64,000 nt of DNA from Dactylonectria macrodidyma (taxonomy: Eukaryota; Ascomycota; Sordariomycetes; Hypocreales; Nectriaceae). Shown in pieces: positions 1 to 10,329 of the stretch (the first letter of the stretch is position 1; every line of letters begins with the position of its first letter). The notes under the pieces are model-generated. The model searched no databases. It saw only the letters and a program-made list of their open reading frames with translations, and was not told the origin of the DNA. The translations under genes were made by a program, and so were the position numbers. The stretch is from the NCBI GenBank assembly GCA_020744425.1, contig JAGMUV010000012.1, positions 558,001 to 622,000 on the forward strand. Direction: 5' to 3'.

Positions 1-1
1 A

Positions 2-1111
2 GATGAGACAGAGAACGACCAACACAGAAAACCACGCGTATTACGCAAACTGTCTGGCGAATTAGTCCGCCCAATCCTGCGCCCACCATCTTGTAGGCGT
101 CCTGCCAGCGTGCCAACCAGTCCCACCGCCACAAAGTCTGTTAACTTCCACAGCCACTTGGAAGAGACTCTCGATTTTTCCCGGTTGGACTGTCCCATGT
201 CTATCAGCACTGAATCGCGATCCAGTCATGCCGATAAGACCAACACGGAATATCCCACTTTCCGACACGATGTGGCGTGCCAATGGGAGATGGCTACGCC
301 CAACTTCCCGCACCAGACGAGATCTCACGAGTCCCGATTTGTGTGTCTCAAGAAACTGCGGTTGTTAGACGACCAAAAGTCTTTGCAAGGCGTGGTGGCT
401 GTGATAAACGCGGCATTCCACAAGTCAGTTACTTGCCGTTTCACGTTTGACAACTGGAAGACGATCTCCGACGTCGACGCAGCATATAGCGATGGAGTGG
501 TGCCAGAAAAAGCTCCTTCTGGCCACGACTTTTTCGTCTTTACCATCCAGCTGTCCGACATCCTCCATCTTGAATCCAAGATTGCCCACTTGTGCGTCCG
601 CTACATAGTGAACGGCCAAGAATATTGGGATAACAACTCCGGCTGCAACTTTCAGGTCTGCTTCTTCAAGAAGGCTTTACCACGCCATGATAATGTCCCG
701 GCTCCTGGCATTCCATTACATCCACAAAAGGGACCTTCCAAGAACCCCACGCCAGGAAGGCCCACGACTAGTCCTTTTCGCGGGCTAGACTTGGCAAAAT
801 GTTACAGCATCAGTGCCTCGCTTGATGCCACGGTCCGAGCCGCAAACTGCAATAATGCTCGGAGAAAACACAACGCGGCATTTATGGACGCTGCGGTTGG
901 TTCCAAGTCGTCATCCTCTTCGTCCTCTCAAAAGTCGACAATGTCTAGCTTTAGTGCAACCTTCTCTGAGTCGAAATTCTCAATCTTGATGCACAGTGGC
1001 TCTGACAGATCCTGCTTCCCGCGTTCGATGACAGCACACACGCCCTTTGGCGACGCCGATATGTACGACAATTTTAAAGAAATACCTATCACCCATGCGG
1101 CTCATGCTTAA
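2..1111 (+). CDS. GAC1/PIG-like PP1 regulatory subunit with CBM21 domain (5' partial)
   Basis: The reading frame is open from the first bases of the window to the TAA at 1109-1111, so about 369 C-terminal residues are seen and the start lies outside. An RVxF-type protein phosphatase 1 docking motif (KSVNF) sits at visible residues 45-49. A CBM21 carbohydrate-binding domain covers about residues 114-222, with the hallmark core FTFDNWKT and the YWDNN motif. A serine-rich tail follows. In the family these proteins target PP1 to glycogen and so control glycogen synthase dephosphorylation in the cytoplasm. The order 'RKxSGELVRPxL', RVxF, CBM21 is the usual fungal one. Several CBM21 positions look divergent, so a paralogue or relaxed copy is possible. 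The Pogo element at 1271 lies 160 bp downstream of the stop. Confidence 0.85.
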   Translation, partial: DETENDQHRKPRVLRKLSGELVRPILRPPSCRRPASVPTSPTATKSVNFHSHLEETLDFSRLDCPMSISTESRSSHADKTNTEYPTFRHDVACQWEMATPNFPHQTRSHESRFVCLKKLRLLDDQKSLQGVVAVINAAFHKSVTCRFTFDNWKTISDVDAAYSDGVVPEKAPSGHDFFVFTIQLSDILHLESKIAHLCVRYIVNGQEYWDNNSGCNFQVCFFKKALPRHDNVPAPGIPLHPQKGPSKNPTPGRPTTSPFRGLDLAKCYSISASLDATVRAANCNNARRKHNAAFMDAAVGSKSSSSSSSQKSTMSSFSATFSESKFSILMHSGSDRSCFPRSMTAHTPFGDADMYDNFKEIPITHAAHA

Positions 1112-1270
1112 ATATGCTCGAGTATTTAACTTTCCCGATTAACAACGGTTACATGAGTAAAACATGACACAAAACACTAAGAGAGGATTAGCTGGATGTG
1201 TTTGATCCATTGGCAACTATGGTGTACGAATTAGCGAAATGGGACCGGAAGTCTCATGAATTGGCGTGTA

Positions 1271-3462
1271 CCATGCACCACCCCCCTTTCGGTCACACCC
1301 CCCTTTCGGTCACCAAAAAAATCACCTTCCCATACAAAACTCGCCAAGTTCACTTACACATACTTCAGTCATTCTGGAATCTATTGGCAAGTCGTCGCTT
1401 TCAACATATAAAGAAATGGCTAGAATTCATTTTTAAAGGTCAGCTGGTCACGTGGAGCACGTGGTCGGTGATCACCCTGCACTTCAAAATTTGCAATTCA
1501 GCGCCCTAATCTCCTCCTGCCTCCTGGTGATTCCTCCTCTTGCCAGTCCCCCACAATTCGCTTAAAATGGCTTCAAAACGGCCTAGAAGTGTTTATACGG
1601 AGGATAACATGGCTGATGCCATACTTGATATCACAGAAAACGGTTTATCGCAGCAGCATGCTGCCCAGAAACACGGCATTCCTCAGCAGTCCATTTCCGA
1701 CAGATTCCATGGCCAGACAGCCTTGGATGATCAGGTTCAACCGAACCGACACTTATCCAGGAACCAGGAGGCTAATTTAGTTTCCTGGATCCTCCGTCAA
1801 GAGTCCCTGGGCTATGCTCCCTCCCACAGTCAGATCCGTGCTTGCGTCGTGGCTCTCTTGAAACAACAAAACAAGAAGCAGGAGTTGGGACGCAACTGGG
1901 TAGCCAAATTCATCAAACGCCATTCGGACCTCAAGACCAAACTTGGGAGACGCCAAGAGGCCAACAGATTCAATTCATTCACTCCCAAAGCGGTGCATTG
2001 GTACTTTGATATCAGAGAAGAGGAGTATGGCTGGATTAAGCCGGAAAACACCGTGAATGTTGATGAGGGCGGTATCATGACTGGTTTTGGTGAGTGTCTA
2101 ACTTCTTATGCATAGATCTAGCTAATCAGGCTTGTTTTCCAGGTCTAGATAGTTTGGTGGTTGGGAGTTCAGATCCAAAACGAAAGGCCCTTCTAAAGAG
2201 TCCCCAGTCTCGTAACTGGACTTCATTTATCGAGGCTATCACTGCGGACGGCCGTGCTTTAACTCCTGGCATCATATTTAAGGCCAAGGCACTCCAACAA
2301 CAGTGGTTTTTGGAGGAATTCCGGAAAATAGCTGATTGGAATTATATAACTTCGCCTAATGGATGGACAGACAACCACATTGCTATCGAGTGGCTTGAGA
2401 GAGTCTATTTGCCTCAGACCCAGCCTGCCGACGAATCTGATGCCAGGCTTATTATCCTGGATGGACATGGAAGTCATGCAACGGTGCGTTTTTGGTTCCT
2501 ATGCAAAAGAATCATTGTTGATTTGAAACAGGATGCGTGGATGGCCACGTGCTTTTTGAACAACGTCTATTGTTGTTACCTCCCTGCCCATTGTTCTCAT
2601 GGTCTCCAGCCGCTGGATAACGGTGTTTTCAATGCCTCGAAGACGGCATACCGGAAAGAGCTTGGAAAACTGGCTTCCCTGACTGATTCTGCGCCTGTTG
2701 ACAAGGTCAACTTTATACGGGCTTATGCCAAAGCACGTGAGGTCGCGATGACGTCAAAGAATATATTGTCCGGTTGGAGAGTCACTGGAAATTGGCCAAT
2801 CTCACGAGCCAAGGCATTGCGGCATCCAGAGATTCAAGCAGACAGGATAGAGACGACTCCCGAACATGTTGCCTATTTGGGCTCGGATGATACACCAAAG
2901 ACCAGCCGCCAAATCCGTGATCTTGGCAGGAACAAGTCTCCTGGAAGTCGAAAACGATATGCTGTAATAGCCAGAGGCTTTGAAGCCCAAGAACAGGCCA
3001 TTGCAGCACATGCCGGCAGAATTACTAGTCTGGAGGAAGAAGTGGCTCGTTTGAAGAGAGGGAAGAAAAGAAGAGCGATTCCTAACCCTAACAGACGGTT
3101 TATGGCACTCGGCGAGGCTCTGATACAAGATAAAGCTATTCCCGAAGTTGGAGATCAAGGAGCGTCTATTTTGGTGGATTCTGAATCGGAGGAGGTGGTG
3201 GTCTCAGATACGGAGACAGCTTCAGAGATTGAGGTCACGGCCGCACCTGAATCTCCTCAAATAACCACCAGGTCTGGGCGGCTTGTAAAAAAGCCTAAAT
3301 AGGAATAAATACTTCAATTCTCTACAGAATGATATATTTTTTATGTTTATAGACTCAAAATTGGATTGAAATTGAGTTGGCATAAAAAGTAGATTTTTGG
3401 TGGGAAGGCGATTTTTTTGGTGACCGAAAGGGGGGTGTGACCGAAAGGGGGGTGGTGCATGG
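1271..3462 (+). mobile_element. Pogo/Fot1-type (Tc1/mariner superfamily) DNA transposon, copy 1, intact
   Basis: A 2,192-bp element is bounded by inverted repeats at about 1271-1323 and 3410-3462 that begin CCATGCACCACC. Each repeat contains two tandem CCCCCCTTTCGGTCAC modules, probably transposase-binding units. TA dinucleotides flank both ends (1269-1270 and 3463-3464), the target-site duplication expected of Tc1/mariner/Pogo elements. It carries one transposase gene, apparently uninterrupted, so the copy may be autonomous. It inserted just 3' of the PP1 regulatory-subunit gene. A diverged relative with the same architecture occupies 12569-24685. Confidence 0.93.
1567..3302 (+). CDS. Pogo/Fot1-type DDE transposase (3 exons)
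   Basis: I infer exons 1567-2089, 2143-2483 and 2532-3302, giving 544 residues. Intron 2090-2142 has donor GTGAGT and branch-like GCTAATC, and ends CCAG. Intron 2484-2531 starts GTGCGT and is a multiple of three, so an unspliced frame also stays open. The N-terminus carries a psq-type helix-turn-helix (YTEDNMADAIL) and a CENP-B/Tc5 helix-turn-helix (LGYAPSHSQIRACV). The DDE_1 domain shows NVDEGG, LDGHGSHAT and LQPLDNG, each contributing a catalytic aspartate. A short coiled coil (SLEEEVARLKRGKKR) and a basic RSGRLVKK tail end the protein; both recur in the second copy. The protein would bind the terminal repeats and cut and paste the element at TA sites. ATG 1567 was chosen because it directly precedes the conserved helix-turn-helix. 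Confidence 0.88.
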
Positions 3463-3522
3463 TATAAAACGGCTGTTCCAGGTCGGCCGGGTTTGATGCT
3501 CAAATTATCAATCATGTGAAGC

Positions 3523-3780
3523 TCAATATCTCTTAGCGATTGCTACCACTGTATAGCCTCCGCAAAGCCATGATCTCACCGTCTGTGTCATCCCGATCGT
3601 ACTAGCGTCCAACCTGGCCCGATCGTCTCGAACCATTCGACCGCATGTTGAGAAGAGCCTCTCAACATCAGCAGACATAGGAAGCACAGAGAGCATATCA
3701 AGAGCCATGTGTGACAGACGTGGATACTCTTCCCGACTCTCATACCAATAGCTAATAGGATCTAGGATATTCTGGTCGGA
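3523..3780 (-). pseudogene. hAT transposase C-terminal relic
   Basis: Translation of the minus strand gives the hAT dimerisation region: a YESREEYPRLSHMALDML stretch followed by LPMSADVERLFSTCGR. This matches the usual 'A.D.L..P.MS...ER.FS..' block. Nothing of the BED finger or the catalytic core is present, and no terminal repeats were found. The fragment begins about 60 bp right of the Pogo element. Confidence 0.7.
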
Positions 3781-4057
3781 CTTGTGGACATCACCGAACC
3801 AATCGGCATCCTACATCAATACAAGATTTGGGATCCACCCACTATTAAACACAAAGTCCCTGATCTGGATCAGCTCATACATGGCCGGCCGATGGCATGT
3901 CATAGTTACGGCATCGGGAATGTCACCAGAAGGTCAGGCCACTTGCACCGGACATACACTCGAAGAATCTGCGCGCACATAAATCGAGACTCCACGCGAT
4001 TTGTGTATATCGATAAAGTTAGCACGGATAATATTACTGATGGATGGGCAAGCAATC

Positions 4058-5678
4058 ATGAATATGTCAAGCAATTCCTCAACTAACCTCGGCGACCAAG
4101 CGCCGACGCAGCCAATAGAAGGAAAGGTCCGATGGATCGCTGCAATTGTCTTTTTTGTGGTGACTTTTGTCGTTTATGTCCTCATTCTTACTATGTACGT
4201 ATATGGAGTCCCTAACTAACGAGTAGGGGCCACTGTATCTAGAGCTAACAATGGGAAAGGTCCAATTATCTGATCGCTGGAGGCAACTACCTCGCGAGTC
4301 CAGAGGATCCCGAAAATGCAGAGTCTTCAAGCAACACAAGCTTCGAGACTAGCAATCTGCAGCAGCTGGACTCAGTGGCTCCGCCAAAGCCCTATAAACA
4401 GGTGATGATAGAGATTCAACTTCAAGGTGCAGGAGGGCATTTGGCATGGCCTGACTCGTTTGTCACCTGGTACGCAACTCAGTCTCAATCTCCTTGAGTG
4501 CGCGAAGGCGCATTGGATGTAGCCGCCCCACAAGAACGTCAATACATTGAGGGACCTTAAAAAGCCGCCACAGCTAATTTTCTATGTATCTAATTTAGCC
4601 ACTTCTTACATCATAGACATGGCACCCCAATTGAGCGTCAAAGGCCTTGAACAACGCCGCCGCCGCGGCCACAGCAGCATAGATATCGTGCTAGGAACAC
4701 CACCACGCCGTTTGAAGAGCATATCTTTGACAATAGGAAAAAACAGGCCCGATGTCTGGCCTGTCAGGGTGTTCAAATCGGCCCTAGAAGTCAGAGTGTT
4801 CAACGCCCTAGAAAACAGGGCCCGTTGCAACAGCTAGATGCGAATAGCATCAACAGCCGGGCCCGACAAAGGGCCCCTAAAATGATAGGTACATCAACAA
4901 TGTGGGGTTGTCTGACTTGTAACGTAGCTATTTGTAAAAAGCCTAAATGTTGGTACTTCTATCATAGGCAAGAAATGCCTGTTAGCTAATGTCACTATTT
5001 TTTTCACGGTTTTAATTGGATCAGATCCATGTCCGATACATCCAATGCGCCTTCGCGCACTCAAGGAGATAAGAGGGTTAATTAGTTATCTCAAAAACTA
5101 ACTGCTTCGTTACCACATATCAGTGCTATTTGCTTGGAGGCGATGGGGGATAGCGACTCCGTCCGCCGCTTATCATGTGGACATGGTTTTCATTCGGACT
5201 GTATCGCTTCGTGGTATCTGAGGCATCATTACACTTGTCCTCTATGTATGTCGTGCTACATTACCAGTGGGGTGTGTGCACCTCAAAGCTAAGTTAATTA
5301 TCCAGGCAAGGTGTATGGGGGCTTTGATATCTCGTGGTCACGAACCTTTTCTTCAACGAAATTAATAACCGTAAGCCCCTAATCCACGCATTTTATTTCT
5401 AGGACCTTACGTGTAATCTCTGCCATTGGTTTTGTGATAGAATACAGGCGGTTGCCACATTAGGGTTAGCATTGGAGCTGAACTCAAGTCAACAAACGGA
5501 TCTGAGATCACATGCTAAAGACAAAATATTCAACTCTTTAAGTTCGTGGCTGGCCATCAATCGTATGACGGCTCGTATATTCATGCATCCTGTATGCGTC
5601 GGTGACATACTGGTCATACGTAGACTCTGCCATATTTTAACCCTTTTTAAATGTCACTCACTGATACATGGGCGATGA
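4058..5678 (+). CDS. Single-pass membrane RING-H2 finger protein, 5 inferred exons, transposon in intron 2
   Basis: Inferred exons are 4058-4194, 4260-4469, 5124-5245, 5306-5370 and 5403-5678 (about 269 residues). Residues about 26-46 form a hydrophobic membrane span (WIAAIVFFVVTFVVYVLILT). A polar linker follows. Joining exons 2 and 3 restores the first RING cysteine (TG|T) and gives CAICLE, then RLSCGHGFHSDC and CPLCK: a complete C3H2C3 RING-H2. Membrane RING-H2 proteins are E3 ubiquitin ligases. Introns 1 to 3 have GT..AG ends and CTAAC-like branch sites. Intron 2 (4470-5123) is 654 bp only because a transposon sits in it; without that it is 73 bp. The last intron (5371-5402) would be just 32 nt, so the tail after exon 4 is uncertain. 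ATGs at 4040, 4058 and 4064 are all in frame. Confidence 0.72.
4490..5068 (+). mobile_element. Deletion derivative of the piggyBac-like element (non-autonomous)
   Basis: This 579-bp element has inverted repeats starting CTCCTTGAGTGCGCGAAGGC, about 32 bp long, flanked by AT on both sides (4488-4489 and 5069-5070). Its middle still encodes the first about 20 residues of the transposase (starting MAPQLSVKGLEQRRRRG, ATG at 4619) and the C-terminal cysteine tail (WGCLTCNVAICKKPKC, near 4902-4960). It therefore arose by internal deletion from an element like the one at 49256-51717. It lies inside an intron of the RING-H2 gene in the same orientation as that gene. Confidence 0.88.
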
Positions 5679-6050
5679 ACCTTCCCACAACTGGCAGGAA
5701 TTCGCTGTTAGTTGCACCACCATGGCTTCCTTGAATATCCCGACGGAGGCGATGGGTACGGTCGCACATTACCACATGGGTGACAAAACATGTACGAAAA
5801 TGACTGGAGCTATTTCGCACATAGGCTTTCGGCATTTTTATATGGAGCTACAGTATTGATATGATAGCGCACTGTTTTCAATGTAGCAGAGCTGATGCCA
5901 TACCAAGCGGTGCTGATGCCATTCCATCGGCGCCGAAGCTCCGATAATGCCGGTTCAGAGGGGGCGGGATGTTGCAGCTGGGAAGCCTTGAAGGAGGTAT
6001 GAACTCCGGCCTCTACCACGATCTCGAACCCTTGGTCTGCGTTCCGCACA

Positions 6051-7745
6051 ATGCCGAGGCCCCGTAAGGACTTGGAGCGCGTCAAGGACTGGATCCTCGA
6101 GCACGGCGAGAAGGACTATCCATTGACACTATGTGCCCATCTCCGCGACGATGGGCACGTACTCGACGTCAGAACCCTGAAAAGGAGGTTAGCGGAATGG
6201 GGTGCCCAGGAGTACTCCCCCTTCACTCAAAGATTGATACCAACACCTTCGTCGGGCTGATCAAAGGCTACTTCTACCGATACGGATATAGCGACACTTC
6301 CATCGTCCGTGATCTCAAAGCGACGCGGCATCGAGATCTCCGAGCGGACTGTACAAGAGTATCGTCTGAAGCATGGCATGAAGCGGCGCTTCCGAGATCT
6401 GGCTGAACGACAGGAGGCTATTCAAAAAGCAAGAGAGTTCCTCTTCCAAGACGACCGTCAGTCTTCAAGCATCAGAGGATTTGGCAGGGGGTATCTATAC
6501 CATTACGTCCGCATCCGTGCCAGCGTCCTTGTCGGCCAGAATACCTTATATCGCGAGTACCAAACGAACCCAGAGTGGAAGAAGCGGGCGGAACAAAGAC
6601 GCCTTGCTGATTGGAAGCACCGGAAGAACTTCCAGGTTCCTGGGCCTAACTTCATGTGGTCTCTCGATGGGTACGAGAAGCTCAAGAACTTCGGCTTCTC
6701 TATCTACGCCTGTATCGACACGTACTCGAGAGCCATCATCTGGATATATGTCGGCAGGGGGAACATGACTGCGCTGAGTTCACTCAAACAGTTTCTACGG
6801 ACTGTGTCGTACTCAGGGGTCCGCCCCCTTTTCACCCGCTCGGATCATGGTATCGAGACTCCTCTTTGGGCCGGAGCCCAGGCGATTCTCGCAGACCTTG
6901 ATCAGACAGAGTTTCGGTATACCACCGAGGATAACGACCAACGAGTCCACAGGCAGGGAGCGAGACCGAGCTCCTGTCATATCTGGGGCCCAAGCACATC
7001 GAACCAACGGATCGAGTCTTGGTGGGAAAAGCTACTCAAAGGTGTCAGTCAGCGCTGGATCGCGTTCTCACACGAGCTGATTGACAGCGGCCTCTTCCAA
7101 CCAAACCGTCTTGCTCACCAGATCGCGGTGTATGCTCTCTATGGACCCATGATCCGTCAAGAGGTTGCGGACTTCACGGAGATGTGGAACGGCCATTGCA
7201 TTCGGCCACAGAAGAATAGGGAGCGTCTCGTCGCCGGGATCCCGATGGATCTGTATAATACAAGCGAACTGGAGAACTGGGCAGTCCATCTAGGGCCTGC
7301 GGCTCGAGATGGGCTTGCCCAGATGATGGCCGCTGTCGATTCTATCGATATAGACGATCTTCTTGACCCAATAACAACGGACTGGTGTGATTAATAGCTC
7401 CGGGATCTTCAGTTCGATAGTCAGCTAGATGGGGAGCTTGATCATAAGCGACCACACCTCGCGATCTACTTACGGCTTAGAGATAAGATTCAGGTTCATC
7501 TCGACTGCGGGGTAAGTCCGGTGCTGAGCATCCCAGAGAGTCCAGTTGGTGGGCAAGAGAGATTCGTACGTAAAAAAGTACTCCATCGCACTCAAAAACT
7601 AGCTGACAATGCTTTAGCTTCAGCTCCTCGAGCAGAACTACCTTGAGCCGATTAACAATGGCCTCTCCGGAACTGAGCTACCTGGCGATATTATCAATAG
7701 TGTGGACGAGCTGATGGGGGACCTGGGTCAACTTGAGCTAGAGTA
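6051..7745 (+). pseudogene. Integrase-core (rve-like DDE) transposase, decayed
   Basis: ATG 6051 opens a region with a helix-turn-helix-like repeat (DVRTLKRRLAEWG and EISERTVQEYRLKHGMKRR) ahead of an integrase core. The core shows WSLDGYEKLKNFGFSIYACID, FTRSDHGIETPLWA and STSNQRIESWW, which give a D-D-E set. It resembles the 'integrase core domain' proteins common in fungi and some animals. Damage: the frame shifts near 6225 and back near 6325, and two adjacent nonsense codons (TAA TAG, 7392-7397) interrupt a frame that continues (LQFDSQLDGELDHKRPHLAI) to a GT..AG intron (about 7566-7618) and a last exon ending at 7745. The TAA TAG pair is what CAA CAG becomes by two CpA-to-TpA changes. Confidence 0.72.
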
Positions 7746-9170
7746 ACTACTATTTCCTCGTCTGTTTACGAGGATGCCGACTACTTGGCCTCCTCGTATC
7801 AACTCCTCGGGTTCCAGCAGCGGGACCATGGCAGTGAAGGGAGGGCCAGCCGAGAGCTCCTTATCCTCTGCCTCTACCGAGAGTGCTGAGCTCAGCGCTG
7901 CTATCAATTCAATTCAAGTAATAAAAAAGCAAAAAACCCTGTATTTTAATTGGATAGTTAACTTGAATTGAATTGGGTAACCAATTCAAGTTCTCCAATC
8001 AGATAGCCGCTTTTTTTGTTTTGTGTTACTTGAATTGAATTGATAGCAGCGCTGGCTGAGCTTATAGCGTCTCGAGCTCGTTTCTGACCCGCGCGGGTCT
8101 CGTCCATGTCGCTCGTAATAACCTCGATCTGGTCTTCTGCGCTAGCTCTCGAAGGAGGTAGAACTGGGCTCAGAGAGGGGCTCAAGTAGGGCGAGTTGAA
8201 CTCGCTCCCGATTAACAAGGCTGGCTGCACCTTCACCTCGGTCTTGTCTAACTCTTTCTTGATTCCCTTCTCCTTTTTGAACGGCTTTACGGCTGACCTC
8301 GGCGCCTTGATATGACGAGGGGCCGGGACTTGTGGTCGAGGAGGCAATGGCTCATAGAAAACAAGGAAAAGGAGACATCTGCCCTCTGTTTTACTGAAAC
8401 GGAAAAGGGCAGTCCTCGCCGAAAAGCTCTGCGGCTGTCTGTCTCTCCCAGTCGAGGTCGCTCAGCTCCGTGATACCCTCTTTAATATGGGCGTTCTGAA
8501 CGAGTCTCTTGTCGAATTGAAGAACAGAAGAGAGGGCAGGCTTTTCCTTGAACTGAGGGAAGAAGATGCTGTCGAACCAGAAGTGGACAGGTAAAGATGG
8601 TTCCTCGTCGACGAAGGTGCGCAAAGCGACCTTCAGCAGCTCTCTAGCCAAAGACCACTGGGGCTCTTCGTCTTCGTCTAGTATTTCTCATGGGTCAGGC
8701 CTCGCAAGGAAGACGGTGAGACGCATCGAGATCTTCCGTCTGCTCTTGTTTTGGCTCTGTTTAGTCACAGCCTCACTGAGTTGCGACGAGCTCGCCCTCA
8801 TGCCCCTCGCGATCCAACTCTGGGTAAGTTTGGCATCTCGATACACGGCGGAGGGCCGCGATGCTGCGAGGATACGGCCAGGGCCATCTCCAGAGCCGGT
8901 GAAGATCGTCTGTGAGGGCGTGGAACGATCAGAGGCTGCTAGGTCGATAGACTGTATAGTGGAGGAGGTGGAAGCTGTCTCAACGTCTCGAAACGGGACT
9001 GGCGAGCTGTCGAGGATGGAGATACTCGTGGGCCAACGTCTCCCGCAATGTGGACACAGATTCGACCCTGGGTGGCTATCGCGGATGGAATCGTGGCTCC
9101 TTTGGTACGATTTAGGGGCCACGGTCTCCGGAACATCGGGACATGTCTGCGATAGGACGTGATCGGGCAT
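7728..9170 (-). pseudogene. Second gene of the integrase element, unknown function, decayed
   Basis: I do not recognise this gene. Reading leftward from ATG 9170 (MPDHVLSQTCPD), it encodes a CPHCGRRW zinc-ribbon-like half-motif, a Ser/Thr-rich stretch, then an acidic-hydrophobic block (EILDEDEEPQWSLARELLKV, FVDEEPSLPVHFWFDSIFF). A Lys-rich segment and an acidic tail ending at 7728 follow. The frame has a TGA at about 8688 (CGA-to-TGA type) and a frameshift near 8395. The MITE at 7893-8054 splits the last third; removing it with one duplication restores an open frame. About 430 residues would be encoded. The 3' end overlaps the end of the transposase gene, and both lie inside the same inverted repeats, so it probably belongs to the element. 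Confidence 0.5.
7893..8054. mobile_element. 162-bp hAT-type MITE
   Basis: Perfect inverted repeats of about 29 bp start CAGCGCTGCTATCAATTCAA and the element is flanked by an exact 8-bp duplication, GCTGAGCT (7885-7892 and 8055-8062). The CAG start and 8-bp duplication are hAT hallmarks. The A/T-rich middle encodes nothing. It sits in the accessory gene of the integrase element. Confidence 0.93.
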
Positions 9171-9504
9171 ATCTACGTACAAGACAAGGTCAGTCGCACA
9201 ATCTCATGATGGATAGACCCGAGGTTACTTAGGGAATGGATGGGGATAGCCTATAATAGCTATGGGGTGGCGATGGGCTGGGTATTGACGCTGGTGTGGA
9301 TGTGTGAGTGGAAGAATTGTGACGCGTCACCAGGAATTATCACGACATATTCTCTGGTGGAGATGCCATCTAAATGAAGAGATACCTTCCGGATAGTGTG
9401 CGGTACTGTAGTCTTGCAAGGGGCCACAAAATTACTAAGTATTTTAACATGGTTGAGGCTTCCTAAAAGGGTTATGTCACCCATGTGGTAATGTGCGACC
9501 GTAC

Positions 9505-10101
9505 ACTCTAGCTCTCACAAAGGGGGCGAATTTTGTGAATGCCAAGCAGAGAGCGACTTAAAGGGCGGACAAAATACCTTTGGGAGGTGGCCGTAAAATG
9601 TTGGGCGGCGGATGGCCGTTCTGAGTGTAACAGTGCTACGAAGCTTAGAAAGGGAGGGTCGCCATCAATTAGGTAAACCCATAATCACGTTAGGTTGGGT
9701 TTTGGCGAAAGGTCGTCCCGACGGCATGATCTGACGAACAAATGAATGAATGAATGGGTGGCTCATTGGCGGCCGTTGCGCACTAAGAACTGATATTACA
9801 CCATGATGATTTCTAGATCATGTATTAGCCGCCACGCTGTCGCCACCTTGCCAACCATTTACCTTGAGTTGCAAGGTCTAGATTTTCGTCTAATGCAACA
9901 TGTTGTGGGAAGCCATGCTTTGTCGCCAACAAGCCATTAACCTTGTTTCATGTGCAACAGCCTTGTACATTAATATAAACGCACCGCAGCCACTGATGTG
10001 GCCTTAATACACACTTTCACCTGTCCATTTGGAAAGGTTTCTCCTCCGACAACTCCGACAACAGGCCTAGAGCAATCAACAACAGCAAACCCTACACCAA
10101 A
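9505..10101. other. Intergenic, no gene recognised
   Basis: No coding signal was found. There is a short GAAT-type microsatellite near 9740-9755. A TATA-like AATATAAAC at about 9971-9979 and an A/C-rich leader (CAACAACAGCAAACC) just before 10102 could be the promoter and 5' leader of the next small reading frame. Confidence 0.5.
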
Positions 10102-10329
10102 ATGCCATCCAAGCCCGAACGTTTGTACTACTATTTCACCCGCACATTCATCAAGGATGAAGACCTGACATACCAAGACAAGACATTAAGCACCTGGTAT
10201 GAAGAAGCGCGACTGGGAGCAATTCAGTCAGAGGCCAGCATGAGCAGGCACCGAGAGCGGCCTAGAGGGCAAGGTCTGACTTTTTGTAGTGTGGAATGGA
10301 AGACAAAGACGAGATTAACGTCAAACTAG
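10102..10329 (+). CDS. Possible small protein of 75 residues, unknown
   Basis: Not recognised. The ATG follows ACCAAA after a CA-rich leader of the kind seen on well-expressed fungal genes, with a TATA-like site about 125 bp upstream. The first about 57 residues (MPSKPERLYYYFTRTF ... RERPRGQ) look like a real small protein, while the last 18 read like random sequence. The gene may be spliced or truncated near 10275. There is no signal peptide, membrane span or cysteine pattern. Confidence 0.35.
   Translation: MPSKPERLYYYFTRTFIKDEDLTYQDKTLSTWYEEARLGAIQSEASMSRHRERPRGQGLTFCSVEWKTKTRLTSN

Larger units (their letters stand above)
5756..9504 (+). mobile_element. Two-gene integrase-core element with 30-bp terminal inverted repeats
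   Basis: The ends are perfect 30-bp inverted repeats that start GTACGGTCGCACATTACCAC (5756-5785 and 9475-9504). The outermost GTAC is palindromic, so it may instead be a 4-bp target-site duplication with repeats starting GGTCGC. No other flanking duplication is visible. The element carries a plus-strand integrase-core gene and a convergent minus-strand gene of unknown function whose 3' ends overlap by 18 bp. DDE integrase-like transposases making 4-bp duplications are known in Ginger-type elements, but I cannot assign this one to a named family. Both genes are damaged, so this copy is probably dead. Confidence 0.8.

Noticed and set aside
1198..1509. Open frame of 103 codons over the left end of Pogo copy 1
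   Set aside because: It runs through the terminal inverted repeat and has no coding pattern.
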